In this document: piece after piece, positions 19,022-27,877 of the stretch | Layout: each line of letters begins with the position of its first letter | Numbering within the stretch: position 1 is the first letter of the stretch | Origin: an uncultured Oscillospiraceae bacterium | GTDB lineage: Bacteria; Bacillota; Clostridia; Oscillospirales; Acutalibacteraceae | Assembly (NCBI GenBank): GCA_900552265.1 | Contig: URZE01000004.1 | Location: 29,562 to 93,561 of the forward strand | Direction: 5' to 3' | Length of the DNA stretch: 64,000 bases | Translations under genes and position numbers: made by a program | The notes under the pieces: model-generated | What the model was told of the DNA's origin: nothing | The model's input: the letters and a program-made list of their open reading frames with translations, nothing else | Databases searched by the model: none

Positions 19022-19175
19022 AATATTTCACCCGGCGTCCTTTCTGTTTAATAGCTTTTTCTTTACGATAATAAAAATATATAATTGAAATCGGACATAT
19101 ATTACTTTTGGGTATTTAAAAATATAATGGATTGTGATACTATATATTTATAAAAATAATGTTGGAGGAATCAGA

Positions 19176-19313
19176 ATGAAACACATAAAAACCATAAATA
19201 CAGCTGATTTAAAAAAAAGCGCATCTTATGGCGGATGCGGTGAATGCCAGGCTTCTTGCCAGACAGCTTCAAAGGTTGATAACACAGTAAGCAATCAAAA
19301 ATGCGAAAAGTAA
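19176..19313 (+). CDS. scfA: SCIFF-type ranthipeptide precursor, four-cysteine variant
   Basis: 45 residues starting MKHIKTINTADLKKSA, with GGAGGA nine bases upstream. SCIFF peptides (six cysteines in forty-five residues) are near-universal in Clostridia and are thioether-crosslinked by the adjacent radical SAM enzyme. The hallmark GGCGECQASC is here, and the C-terminal NQKCEK matches. Only four cysteines remain (21, 24, 28, 43). Where the usual peptide reads SAC-KTSC, this one has TAS-KVDN, so Cys32 and Cys36 are replaced by Ser and Asn. Thr37, a crosslink partner in studied homologues as I recall, is kept. The maturase follows after 98 bases. Confidence 0.93.
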   Translation: MKHIKTINTADLKKSASYGGCGECQASCQTASKVDNTVSNQKCEK

Positions 19314-19343
19314 AGAAATAAGAAAATAAAACATTGTTTTGAG

Positions 19344-19376
19344 TTATCTTTCGGTTAACGCCGGAAGATAATTTTT
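19344..19376 (+). terminator. Hairpin with T-run between scfA and scfB (probable attenuator)
   Basis: An 11-base stem, TTATCTTTCGG (19344-19354) with CCGGAAGATAA (19361-19371), one wobble pair, six-base loop, followed by TTTTT. It would end most transcripts after the peptide gene, giving an excess of peptide over maturase through read-through. Confidence 0.8.
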
Positions 19377-19411
19377 ACTGAAAATACACTGATGGGAAGG
19401 CAGAAACATTA

Positions 19412-20764
19412 ATGATACATAAATTTAAGTGGGATAATATTAATTTTGTCCTTGATACTAATAGCGGTGCGGTACATTCTGTTGATGAAATAACTTATGA
19501 TGCATTGGATTTTTTAAATGGAAATTTTTTTGATTATACAGAAGATTATATAGTTAAAAAATTGGATAAAAAATATTCCGAAGAAGATATAAGAGAAGCA
19601 TATTCTGAAATTTTGGAACTTTTTAAAAATGAAAAACTTTTTTCCGGAGATTCGTATAAAGAACTTGCGAAAGAAGAAAAATTGCGTTCACCGATAAAAT
19701 CAATATGTCTTAATGTCGCACATGATTGTAACTTGAGATGTTCATATTGTTTTGCATCTGAAGGAGATTTTGGATGTGGCAGAGAGCTTATGCCTTTGGA
19801 AACTGCAAAAAAGTCCGTTGATTTTATAATTAAGCATTCCGGCGGAATAAAGAATCTTGAGATGGACTTTTTCGGTGGGGAACCGCTTATGAACTGGAAT
19901 GTTGTAAAAGAAACGGTAAGATATGCAAGAAGTCTGGAAAAGAAATATAATAAAAATTTCAGATTTACTCTTACTACAAACGGGATTTTGTTGGATGATG
20001 AAAAAATTGATTTTATAAATGAAGAAATATATGATGTAGTTCTTTCGCTTGACGGAAGAAAAGAAATAAACGATAGATATAGAATCACTAAGACTAAAAA
20101 TGGTTCTTATGATATAGTAGTTCCAAAATTTCAAAAATTAATTTCTCGTCGAGGAGATAAAAGTTACTATGTCCGTGGAACATATACAAAAGATAATCTT
20201 GATTTTGTGAAGGATGTTAAGCATCTTTATAATTTGGGATTTAAAAATATATCTATGGAACCGGTTTTGTGCGATAAAAAATTTAAATCCTCAATAAATG
20301 AGAAAGATATCGAACGAGTGTTGAGTGAATATGAAAATTTATGCAAAGAATTGATAAAAATGAAAAAATCCGGTAAGGAAATAAATTTCTTTAACTTTAA
20401 CATTGATTTGGATAAAGGACCGTGTGTTTTAAAGCGCCTTAAAGGTTGCGGATGTGGAAATGATTACGTTGCGATTACACCGAACGGAGATATATTTTCA
20501 TGTCATCAGCTTGTCGGAGAAAATAAATTTAAAATGGGAAATATAAATGCCGATACGTTTGATGATAATATAAAGAGGAAATTTCTTAACACAAGTATTT
20601 ATCATAAAGAAAAATGTAAAAATTGTTGGGTTAAATTTTATTGTAGCGGAGGATGCGCAGCAAAAAATTATCAGCATTGCGGAGATATAATGATTCCGTT
20701 TGACGTTAACTGCGAAATGCAAAAAAAGAAAGTGGAATGTGCAGTAGCTCTGAGGTTTGCATAA
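19412..20764 (+). CDS. scfB: SCIFF radical SAM maturase (thioether-forming)
   Basis: Radical SAM enzyme that forms Cys-to-alpha/gamma-carbon thioethers in the SCIFF peptide. The N-terminal part (MIHKFKWDNINFVLDTNSGA) resembles a peptide-binding RRE-like domain. The radical SAM CxxxCxxC cluster is CNLRCSYC (about residues 106-113), with FFGGEPLMNW after it. The C-terminal SPASM domain binds auxiliary iron-sulfur clusters (GCGCGNDYVAITPNGDIFSC, CKNCWVKFYCSGGCAAKNY). At 450 residues it is full length. Co-location with scfA identifies the substrate. Confidence 0.95.
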   Translation: MIHKFKWDNINFVLDTNSGAVHSVDEITYDALDFLNGNFFDYTEDYIVKKLDKKYSEEDIREAYSEILELFKNEKLFSGDSYKELAKEEKLRSPIKSICLNVAHDCNLRCSYCFASEGDFGCGRELMPLETAKKSVDFIIKHSGGIKNLEMDFFGGEPLMNWNVVKETVRYARSLEKKYNKNFRFTLTTNGILLDDEKIDFINEEIYDVVLSLDGRKEINDRYRITKTKNGSYDIVVPKFQKLISRRGDKSYYVRGTYTKDNLDFVKDVKHLYNLGFKNISMEPVLCDKKFKSSINEKDIERVLSEYENLCKELIKMKKSGKEINFFNFNIDLDKGPCVLKRLKGCGCGNDYVAITPNGDIFSCHQLVGENKFKMGNINADTFDDNIKRKFLNTSIYHKEKCKNCWVKFYCSGGCAAKNYQHCGDIMIPFDVNCEMQKKKVECAVALRFA

Positions 20765-20787
20765 TTGTGTAATTTTATATAAAAAGA

Positions 20788-20825
20788 ACGCCTTCACCTT
20801 GTTGTAGTGAGGGCGTAAGTTTTTA
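20788..20825. terminator. Bidirectional terminator between scfB and a small membrane gene
   Basis: ACGCCTTCAC (20788-20797) pairs with GTGAGGGCGT (20807-20816) with one wobble. There is a T tract after it on the plus strand (GTTTTTAG) and a TTCTTTTTAT tract on the minus strand, so it can serve both converging genes. Confidence 0.8.
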
Positions 20826-20831
20826 GATTCT

Positions 20832-20993
20832 TTAATTTATACTTGTTTCCAAGTAATCTTCAAGTTCTTGTTCTTCTCTTTTTTTCTTTTTGTCTACGAT
20901 CACAAACATAGCTATTGCAAGGGACATTAAAGTTATGAGAGAAGCGATTATTCCCCAAAATAATCCTAATGTACTTTTGCTTTTTTCGTTCAC
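20832..20993 (-). CDS. 53-residue single-pass membrane protein
   Basis: A short gene on the minus strand with GTG start at 20993 and AAGGAG nine bases upstream. The protein begins MNEKSKSTLGLF, has one transmembrane helix (LFWGIIASLITLMSLAIAMF), then a basic cluster DKKKKREEQ and an acidic tail. Positive-inside logic puts the C-terminus in the cytoplasm. It lies between scfB and a P-type ATPase gene, both possible partners. Small single-helix proteins regulate P-type ATPases in other organisms, but nothing here proves that. Confidence 0.7.
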   Translation of the reverse strand: MNEKSKSTLGLFWGIIASLITLMSLAIAMFVIVDKKKKREEQELEDYLETSIN

Positions 20994-21068
20994 AAATTAT
21001 TTCTCCTTTCAGATTGTTAACTAAGTTCAATGATAGGCGTTAATTAATTTTAAGTCAAGGATTTAAAA

Positions 21069-23426
21069 TCATTTTTGTAATTTTTTTACATATTTTTCTA
21101 AATTTATTTTTGATATGCCGTCATAAATTATTTTTGATATCAAAACAAGCGGAATTAGTATTAGAACATTTATATAGTTGAAAGATTCTATTTTGAGTAG
21201 AGTACCAAAGTAGATAATACCGGCGAAAAGAAGTGCAATTACACTGTAAAATAAAGTTTTTCTTAAACTATTAAATGGAATTGAAATATTGTAAATAAGC
21301 ATTATTCCTATTATTCCTGTTGAAACTACGGTTAAAGTAGAGTATCTTTCGATAGGGATATCAAACATCAAGTATATCGCTACGCAAGCCATAAGTGAAC
21401 AAATAACTGTAAGAGCTGCGGGAACAGATTTGCTTATAATATTTGTAAAAAGGTTTCCTTTTATTTTTTCTCGGTTGGGTTCAAGAGCAAGCACAAACGA
21501 GGGAATTCCGATGGTTACGGCGCTTATCAAAGTCATTTGTATAGGTATAAACGGATATGGTGCCGGAATTGTAAAGAAAAGTATTGCCAATAAAAAAGAA
21601 TATATTGTTTTGGTTAAAAAAAGTGAAGCGGAACGCTGAATATTATTAATTGCTTTTCGTCCTTCTGCAACGGCTTTGGGCATAGAAGCAAAATCCGAAT
21701 TAAGAAGGACCAAATGAGAAACATTTCTGGCGATATCGCTTCCACCTGCCATTGCTACACTGCAATCTGCTTCTTTCATTGCAAGAACATCATTTACTCC
21801 GTCACCGACCATTGCAACAGTATGTTGATTTTCTTTAAGAGATTTTATTATAAGCTGTTTTTGAGGTGGGGTAACTCGTCCAAAAACGGTATATTTTGTT
21901 GCCGCATTTTTTACATCTTCATCTGTTTTTAACGTTGTAGCGTCTACAAAAGAGCGTGCATTTTTTAAATTTACTCTTTCTGCTATTTTTGAAACCGTTA
22001 CAGGATTATCTCCTGAAATTACTTTTATATCCACACCTTGTTTTTTAAAGAAATTCAAAGTTTTTTCGGCATTAAATCTTATCCTGTCTTTTATAAGTAT
22101 AAGAGCCATTAATTGAGTTGCTTTCGGTACTTTTGTGTTTTCGAAAGGATATTGAGAATGAGCCAAAACCAAAACACGGTAATTTTCGGAATAATACTTT
22201 ATTTGTTCTTCAAATTTTCCACAGTCGTTTGGAAAGATGAATTCAGAAGCACCCAATAAAAATGAACCTTCCACTTCAAATTCTGCTCCTGACCATTTTC
22301 TTTCAGATGAAAACGGGATAACTTGTTTTGAAGATGTAATAGACTTATCGGGAGGAAACACTCTTTTTACGGCTTTAAAAGTTTCGTTGTTGTCATTCAG
22401 TGTACTTGTGAGCATAGTAAGGGCTTTTTTTATGTCTTTTTCCGAAAATCCATTTTGTGGTATAATTTTTTCCACGTCAAAAGTTCCTTCGGTTATGGTT
22501 CCTGTTTTGTCAAGACACATTGTATCGACACGTGCAAGAGTTTCTATACAATAGATGTCTTGTACGAGAACTTTGTGTTTTGCAAGTCTGAAAACACCTA
22601 CAGCGAGGACAGAACTTGTAAGTAACACGAGTCCTTCGGGTATCATTCCGGTTAGTGCGGCGGTAGTGTTGACTATTGCGGATGTCAAATCGTATCCGGA
22701 AGTGGTAAATTGACGGTAGAATAGAAGGGCTCCCATAGGAATTATTGCAATCGAAATGATTTTTATTATTTTGTTAAGAGTAGTCATTATTTCCGATTTG
22801 GTTTTTTTAATATATTTGGAACCTTTTAATAGCTTTGAAGCATAATTGTCTTTTCCTACATGTTCGACTTTCGCTGTACATTTTCCACTTACAAGATAGC
22901 TTCCGGAAAGAAGCATGTCTCCGGGTTTTTTCAAAATCAAATCAGGTTCGCCCGTAAGGAGTGATTCATTAACCTCGCAGTTTCCTTCCAGTATTATGGA
23001 ATCTGCGGTTATTTGGTTTCCACTCTCGAAAAATATAATATCGTCAAGAACTATTTTTTCAATTTTTACTTTTCCTTTTTTGCCTTCTCGTATAACTTTT
23101 GCACTGTGTGAAGATATTAGATTAAGCCTGTCCACAGTTTTTTTTGCACGTATTTCCTGAAATATACCAATTACACAGTTGCATATTACAACTCCCATAA
23201 ACATAAGATTTCGATAAGAGCCCACGCATAATACGGCAATTGCCAAAACTGCGTTTATAAAGTTAAACAAAGTCAAAAGATTATCTTTTATAATATCAGC
23301 CGTTGATTTGCTTGAAATTGATTTATCAACGTTTACAAGGCCTTGTTTTATACGATTTTTAACTTCTTTTTTTGTAAGTCCGAAATCGCATTTTGGGTTA
23401 TATCGATTAATTTCCGAAACTTCCAT
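21069..23426 (-). CDS. P-type cation-transporting ATPase (second type, CtpE-like)
   Basis: Complete pump of 785 residues. The phosphorylation site is MCLDKTGTITEG (near residue 305), with the actuator LLTGEP, membrane PEGL (GMIPEGLVLL), MVGDGVNDVLAMKEAD and two sets of membrane helices. It lacks N-terminal metal-binding CxxC domains and is shorter than the calcium pump at 16370-19021. The pattern fits the group containing mycobacterial CtpE, but the transported ion cannot be read from the sequence. GGAGGG precedes the ATG. Confidence 0.88.
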   Translation of the reverse strand: MEVSEINRYNPKCDFGLTKKEVKNRIKQGLVNVDKSISSKSTADIIKDNLLTLFNFINAVLAIAVLCVGSYRNLMFMGVVICNCVIGIFQEIRAKKTVDRLNLISSHSAKVIREGKKGKVKIEKIVLDDIIFFESGNQITADSIILEGNCEVNESLLTGEPDLILKKPGDMLLSGSYLVSGKCTAKVEHVGKDNYASKLLKGSKYIKKTKSEIMTTLNKIIKIISIAIIPMGALLFYRQFTTSGYDLTSAIVNTTAALTGMIPEGLVLLTSSVLAVGVFRLAKHKVLVQDIYCIETLARVDTMCLDKTGTITEGTFDVEKIIPQNGFSEKDIKKALTMLTSTLNDNNETFKAVKRVFPPDKSITSSKQVIPFSSERKWSGAEFEVEGSFLLGASEFIFPNDCGKFEEQIKYYSENYRVLVLAHSQYPFENTKVPKATQLMALILIKDRIRFNAEKTLNFFKKQGVDIKVISGDNPVTVSKIAERVNLKNARSFVDATTLKTDEDVKNAATKYTVFGRVTPPQKQLIIKSLKENQHTVAMVGDGVNDVLAMKEADCSVAMAGGSDIARNVSHLVLLNSDFASMPKAVAEGRKAINNIQRSASLFLTKTIYSFLLAILFFTIPAPYPFIPIQMTLISAVTIGIPSFVLALEPNREKIKGNLFTNIISKSVPAALTVICSLMACVAIYLMFDIPIERYSTLTVVSTGIIGIMLIYNISIPFNSLRKTLFYSVIALLFAGIIYFGTLLKIESFNYINVLILIPLVLISKIIYDGISKINLEKYVKKLQK

Positions 23427-23514
23427 ATTCGTTAGTACCCTCCATAAAAATTACTAACATTATTATAAGTAAATATAATTTTAAGTCAAATACATAAATG
23501 GGAGAGAAATAGTT

Positions 23515-23811
23515 ATGGTTTGCAGAATTGTTGATATGAAAAATAAGGAAGTAATAAGCGTTAAGGATGGATGTAGAATTGGGTGTGTTAATGACGTCGA
23601 AGTAGATATGAAATGTGCTAAACTTGTCGCAATAGTGGTCTACGGAAGACTGAAATGTTTTGGAATTTTTGGTCGAGAGGATGATATCATAATAAAATGG
23701 GAAAATATAGAAGTTATAGGAGAAGACACCATATTAGTAAGATACCACCCACAATATCGTCGACGAAAGAAGTTCGGGTGGTTCCCTGCGATATTTAAAG
23801 GGTGGAGATAA
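23515..23811 (+). CDS. YlmC/YmxH family sporulation protein (PRC-barrel)
   Basis: 98 residues with the family pattern MVCRIVDMKNKEVISVKDGCRIGCVNDVEVD and a C-terminal WENIEVIGEDTILVRY, a PRC-barrel fold. Members are conserved in endospore formers and expressed during sporulation; the molecular role is unknown. GGGAGAG precedes the ATG. It is convergent with the gene that ends at 23821. Confidence 0.88.
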   Translation: MVCRIVDMKNKEVISVKDGCRIGCVNDVEVDMKCAKLVAIVVYGRLKCFGIFGREDDIIIKWENIEVIGEDTILVRYHPQYRRRKKFGWFPAIFKGWR

Positions 23812-23820
23812 ATAAAAATA

Positions 23821-24594
23821 TTAAACCGGAAATAATGAGTCTCTTTTAACTAAATATAAAATTGAGGGACAATATCTGGATTCAAATTCTATGAAATATC
23901 TTTTTATATAAAGTTCAAAATTTGCATACAGATAATCGGGTTCCAGAAGAATTTGAGGAGGTTTGGATGCGCAATCGAAATCTTTAAACCGTACCGATGT
24001 GTTCAATGCATAGTGTAGATTCTTATCCATAAGAATTCTGCGATCCATTACTATTAAATCGAATACATCTAAGATATTATCGATACTTGAATTATTAATA
24101 TGTAATTTTTTTAATATGTCCTTTTTTCTTTCGTTCAAATATTGTTCAAGAACTTCTTTTTGTAGTACGAGTCCCAATTTTTTTGGTTTTATAAACAATC
24201 TCTTACAGAAGATGTAACTTCCATCAGAACGATTTGTGTAATAGTAAATAGAATAATTAACTTCAAAATATTTGTCTAAATTTCTTGAATCAATCACGTA
24301 GGATTGTAGAAATCTGCTAATTAATTTATGGATATTTACTTCTGCACCGTGAATACAACTGGGTGTGTTTTTTGAAACTACTGGATTTTTTGTGCTTGCT
24401 TGTCCGAAGGAGCTGAAATTATACTTTGATGGTTGAGAAGTAGGTTGCTCATCTGTTCTGTGGTATTGAGGGATAGGATCAATTTTACTGTCAGGATGAT
24501 AGACTCCTTTTACTGCTTGAGAGGTAGTCAGACAAGTGCTTAAAGTAATCAAAAATGAAGTAATAAAATTAAATATATGCTTTGTTTTTTTCAT
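23821..24594 (-). CDS. Secreted protein of unknown function
   Basis: 257 residues with a clear signal peptide (MKKTKHIFNFITSFLITLST, Ala site near SQA). A Pro/Ser/Gln-rich segment follows, then a mostly helical domain with YEVNYSIYYY-like aromatic strands (FEVNYSIYYYTNRSDGSYIF) and several lone cysteines. AGGAGA lies upstream. Nothing in it matched a family I know. It is single-gene and lies beside the hemolysin III family gene in the same direction. Confidence 0.75.
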   Translation of the reverse strand: MKKTKHIFNFITSFLITLSTCLTTSQAVKGVYHPDSKIDPIPQYHRTDEQPTSQPSKYNFSSFGQASTKNPVVSKNTPSCIHGAEVNIHKLISRFLQSYVIDSRNLDKYFEVNYSIYYYTNRSDGSYIFCKRLFIKPKKLGLVLQKEVLEQYLNERKKDILKKLHINNSSIDNILDVFDLIVMDRRILMDKNLHYALNTSVRFKDFDCASKPPQILLEPDYLYANFELYIKRYFIEFESRYCPSILYLVKRDSLFPV

Positions 24595-24627
24595 TTGTAT
24601 ATATTCTCCTGGTGTAATGTAAACTTA

Positions 24628-25302
24628 TCAATATATTATAAAGAAATGAAGAACGCTTCCTGCGAGTACAAAAAGGTGCCAGATTGAATGCATGTATCTT
24701 ATTTTTTTACCTATCACATAAAGTACAGCTCCAACGGTGTAAAAAATTCCTCCGGCTAATAAATAGAAAAATTGTTCAGAATTCAGACTTTCAAAAACGG
24801 GTTTTGCTATAAAGACTACGCTCCAACCCATTATTATGTAACACGCAAGTGATATTTTGGAAAATTTATTAACATCTATAGCGTTTAAAATGATTCCTGC
24901 TATTGCAGTTATCCATACTCCAATCAGAACTGCAGTGGCAAATGGACCTTTTATGTACATTGTGCATAAAGGAGTATATGTTCCGGCGATCAGCAAAAAT
25001 ATGGAACAGTGGTCAAATTTACGAAATATGGCTTTAGTTTTACCTGTTTTAAGAGCGTGATAAAGAGTGGACACAGTGTATAAAACAAATAGTGTGGAAC
25101 AGTATATGGTAATGCAAGCCATGTCTTTGGGAGTGTAATTTCTTTTCTTTAAGAGCAGTACATAAGCAACTATTGAGAAAACTATTCCGAGACCATGTGT
25201 TATGGAATTCATAATTTCTTCCATTAATGTATAAGAAGGAAGGTTAAATTTCTGACGTTGAGAAAAATTTTTGTTCTGAATTGTAGAAGGACACATATTC
25301 AT
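24628..25302 (-). CDS. Hemolysin III / PAQR family membrane protein
   Basis: Seven predicted membrane helices with the family histidine/acid pattern: EEIMNSITHGLGIVFS, STLYHAL, FRKFDHCSIFLLIAGTYTP, and the C-terminal SIWHLFVLAGSVLHFF. Such proteins are metal-dependent membrane hydrolase-like receptors (PAQR fold); the bacterial function is unsettled despite the hemolysin name. ATG 25302 is very close to GGAGATGA; ATG 25296 gives better spacing. Confidence 0.9.
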   Translation of the reverse strand: MNMCPSTIQNKNFSQRQKFNLPSYTLMEEIMNSITHGLGIVFSIVAYVLLLKKRNYTPKDMACITIYCSTLFVLYTVSTLYHALKTGKTKAIFRKFDHCSIFLLIAGTYTPLCTMYIKGPFATAVLIGVWITAIAGIILNAIDVNKFSKISLACYIIMGWSVVFIAKPVFESLNSEQFFYLLAGGIFYTVGAVLYVIGKKIRYMHSIWHLFVLAGSVLHFFIIY

Positions 25303-25483
25303 TCATCTCCTAATTTTTGCATAGCCCTTATAGAGGGTATCACATATTTAACTTTTTTTAAATCATTTCGAAATATAATTATAAATAATAAATTATAATT
25401 TTTTAGATATTTTGATTAATTAAGGTTTTATATTATGAAAAAAGAGCATAGATATAGATTGTGTTTATAGAGGAGTGAATTAA

Positions 25484-26224
25484 TTGAAAATTGTAAATGT
25501 GACTGAGTATTTTAAGAAAAATGCAATTTTTTACATAACTTCTTTTTTAAGTGTGGTTATGGTTTGTGCCCTTGGATTTGTTGCATTCGGAAAAATTTCT
25601 GAGAAATGCGGAAATAAAGGAGCAGAGAAGACAATTATTCTTGATGCGGGACATGGCGGAGAAGATGGGGGAGCAATAGGGGTTGACGGAATAATTGAAA
25701 AAGATATAAATCTATCAATTACACTAAAAGTCAGAGATTACCTGAAAGTATCAGGTTATAAAGTAATAATGACTCGAGAAACGGATACGGCCATTTACGA
25801 CGATACGGTTGAAGGTTTAAAAAATAAAAAACGTTCGGATTTACATAACAGAGCAAAAATGATAAATGATAATTCATGTGAAGGTAATATATTTGTGAGT
25901 ATTCATCAAAATAAGTTTCCGGATTCGAAATATTTCGGAACACAAATATTTTATTCAAAAAACGATTCCAAAAGTCAGACTTTGGCCTCAGGGATAAAAG
26001 ATTCAGTGGTAGGACTTATTCAACCTGACAATACTCGTGAAATAAAACCTGCAGATAAGCGAATATTTTTGTTAAACAAAGCTGAAATACCGGCTGTTGT
26101 GGTTGAGTGTGGATTTCTATCAAATAAAGAAGAAGCTTCGAAATTAATAAAAGATGATTATCAGAGTCAGATGGCATTTTGTATATATTGTGGCATTATT
26201 AATTATTATTTAAATAATTCTTGA
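25484..26224 (+). CDS. cwlD: Spore-cortex N-acetylmuramoyl-L-alanine amidase CwlD
   Basis: Amidase_3 enzyme that strips peptide side chains from cortex peptidoglycan as a step toward muramic delta-lactam. It has one N-terminal membrane anchor (FYITSFLSVVMVCALGFVAF) and zinc ligands in ILDAGHGGEDGG, E of GIIEKDINLS, and H of SIHQNKF, with the general-base Glu in VVVECGFLSN. The start is TTG 25484 with GAGGAG upstream. The length of 246 residues matches CwlD. It supports sporulation in this organism. Confidence 0.88.
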   Translation: MKIVNVTEYFKKNAIFYITSFLSVVMVCALGFVAFGKISEKCGNKGAEKTIILDAGHGGEDGGAIGVDGIIEKDINLSITLKVRDYLKVSGYKVIMTRETDTAIYDDTVEGLKNKKRSDLHNRAKMINDNSCEGNIFVSIHQNKFPDSKYFGTQIFYSKNDSKSQTLASGIKDSVVGLIQPDNTREIKPADKRIFLLNKAEIPAVVVECGFLSNKEEASKLIKDDYQSQMAFCIYCGIINYYLNNS

Positions 26225-26440
26225 TGTTTTCTGAGTATTAAATTATAATCTAAAAGCTAATATGGAGTTTATGTAGAACGAGAAATTTAGGTTCACATAT
26301 GTTTGATTAAGTCTAAAATAATGATATTTGTTTTAAATGTGAATCTAAAAAACGACGAGATAGTTTCTTTTACATGAAAAAATAAACGTAATAAGAAATA
26401 GTATAGATTCTCAAAGATTGGGAGAGAAGTAAGTTTTAGT

Positions 26441-27814
26441 ATGATGAAGTCAAAAAATATTTATGTGTGTTCAGAGTGTGGATATGAATCTGCAAAGTGG
26501 AATGGGATATGCCCATCATGCGGTCAGGGAAATACTATGATTGAGGAATTGCGTGAAGTGGGTTTGAAAAAAAAATCCACAGCTGTAAAATTTAATAGTT
26601 CTCATATAAGTGAAGTCCCGATGAATAGTATAGACATAAATGAAGAAACAAGGTATCATACGGGTTTTAATGAACTGGACAGAGTTTTTGGTGGAGGTAT
26701 TGTCAAAGGTTCTTTATCGCTTCTTGGTGGTACGCCCGGAATAGGTAAATCCACACTTTTACTTCAGATATGTAATTATTTGGATAAAAACCTTAAGATT
26801 TTGTACGTATCGGGTGAAGAATCTAAACGGCAGATAAAAATGCGTGCGTCGAGACTTGGTGTTCATAATGAAAATTTGTTTATAATGACCGAAACGGATA
26901 TTAATTTAATTTCGGCAGAAATAGAATACACACATCCTGACATAGTTATAATAGACTCAATTCAAACCATGAATAATCTTAATTCTGCTTCTTTTCCGGG
27001 AAGTGTTTCTCAGGTCAAAGAGTGTGCCAATGCATTTTTAAAACTTTCTAAATCTCTTGATATTACCGTAATGGTAATAGGTCACGTAAACAAAGACGGA
27101 GCAATTGCAGGGCCGAAAGTTTTAGAACATATGGTTGATGCTGTATTTTATTTTGAGGGAGATAATCAAACATCTTACCGAATTTTACGTGCGGTTAAAA
27201 ATAGGCATGGTTCCACAAACGAAATAGGTGTTTTCCGAATGGAAAATGAAGGACTTAGTGAAGTGGAAAATCCTTCGGCAATGATGCTTGCCGGTAAACC
27301 TGAAGGAGTATCGGGAATATGTGTTGCATGCGTTATGGAGGGTTCAAGACCTATTTTAACCGAAGTTCAGGGACTTGTAACATCGACAAGTTTCGGGAAT
27401 CCACGTAGGATGTCTACGGGATTTGACTACAATCGTATGTCACTTATTTTGGCTGTTTTGGAGAAACGTGCAGGGTACTTTTTTTCTTCCATGGATGCGT
27501 ATATTAATGTTGTGGGAGGTCTTAAACTTGATGAACCTGCTGCAGACCTTTCGGTAGCTGTAGCTTTGGTTTCGAGTCTTAAAGATAAAGCCGTTGCCGA
27601 TGATATTGTAGCGTTTGGAGAAATAGGGTTAGCCGGAGAGATTCGAGCTGTTCCGAATTGCGAAATGAGAATAAGAGAAGCTCAAAGGCTTGGGTTTAAG
27701 AAATGTGTGATTCCCTACTACAATTTTAAATCAATAAAGAATATCAGTAATTATGATATGGAAATTACCGGAGCAAAAGATATAAGAACTGCTGTTTCGG
27801 AAGCAATAAATTAA
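26441..27814 (+). CDS. radA: DNA repair protein RadA
   Basis: RecA-like helicase for recombination intermediates and transformation. It has an N-terminal zinc finger (CSECGYESAKWNGICPSC), Walker A GGTPGIGKSTLLL near residue 100, the RadA-specific KNRHGSTNEIG (usual form KNRFG), and a C-terminal Lon-like domain (INVVGGLKLDEPAADLSVA). Length 457 residues, complete. The start could be either of two adjacent ATG codons at 26441 and 26444. Confidence 0.96.
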   Translation: MMKSKNIYVCSECGYESAKWNGICPSCGQGNTMIEELREVGLKKKSTAVKFNSSHISEVPMNSIDINEETRYHTGFNELDRVFGGGIVKGSLSLLGGTPGIGKSTLLLQICNYLDKNLKILYVSGEESKRQIKMRASRLGVHNENLFIMTETDINLISAEIEYTHPDIVIIDSIQTMNNLNSASFPGSVSQVKECANAFLKLSKSLDITVMVIGHVNKDGAIAGPKVLEHMVDAVFYFEGDNQTSYRILRAVKNRHGSTNEIGVFRMENEGLSEVENPSAMMLAGKPEGVSGICVACVMEGSRPILTEVQGLVTSTSFGNPRRMSTGFDYNRMSLILAVLEKRAGYFFSSMDAYINVVGGLKLDEPAADLSVAVALVSSLKDKAVADDIVAFGEIGLAGEIRAVPNCEMRIREAQRLGFKKCVIPYYNFKSIKNISNYDMEITGAKDIRTAVSEAIN

Positions 27815-27832
27815 AAATTGGTATTACTAAAG

Positions 27833-27866
27833 AGCCGTGTAGATTTACTTCTGTACGGCTTTTTTA
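27833..27866 (+). terminator. Intrinsic terminator after radA
   Basis: AGCCGT (27833-27838) pairs with ACGGCT (27855-27860), followed by a T6 run. It lies between the convergent radA and addA. Confidence 0.75.
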
Positions 27867-27877
27867 TATGTAATTTA

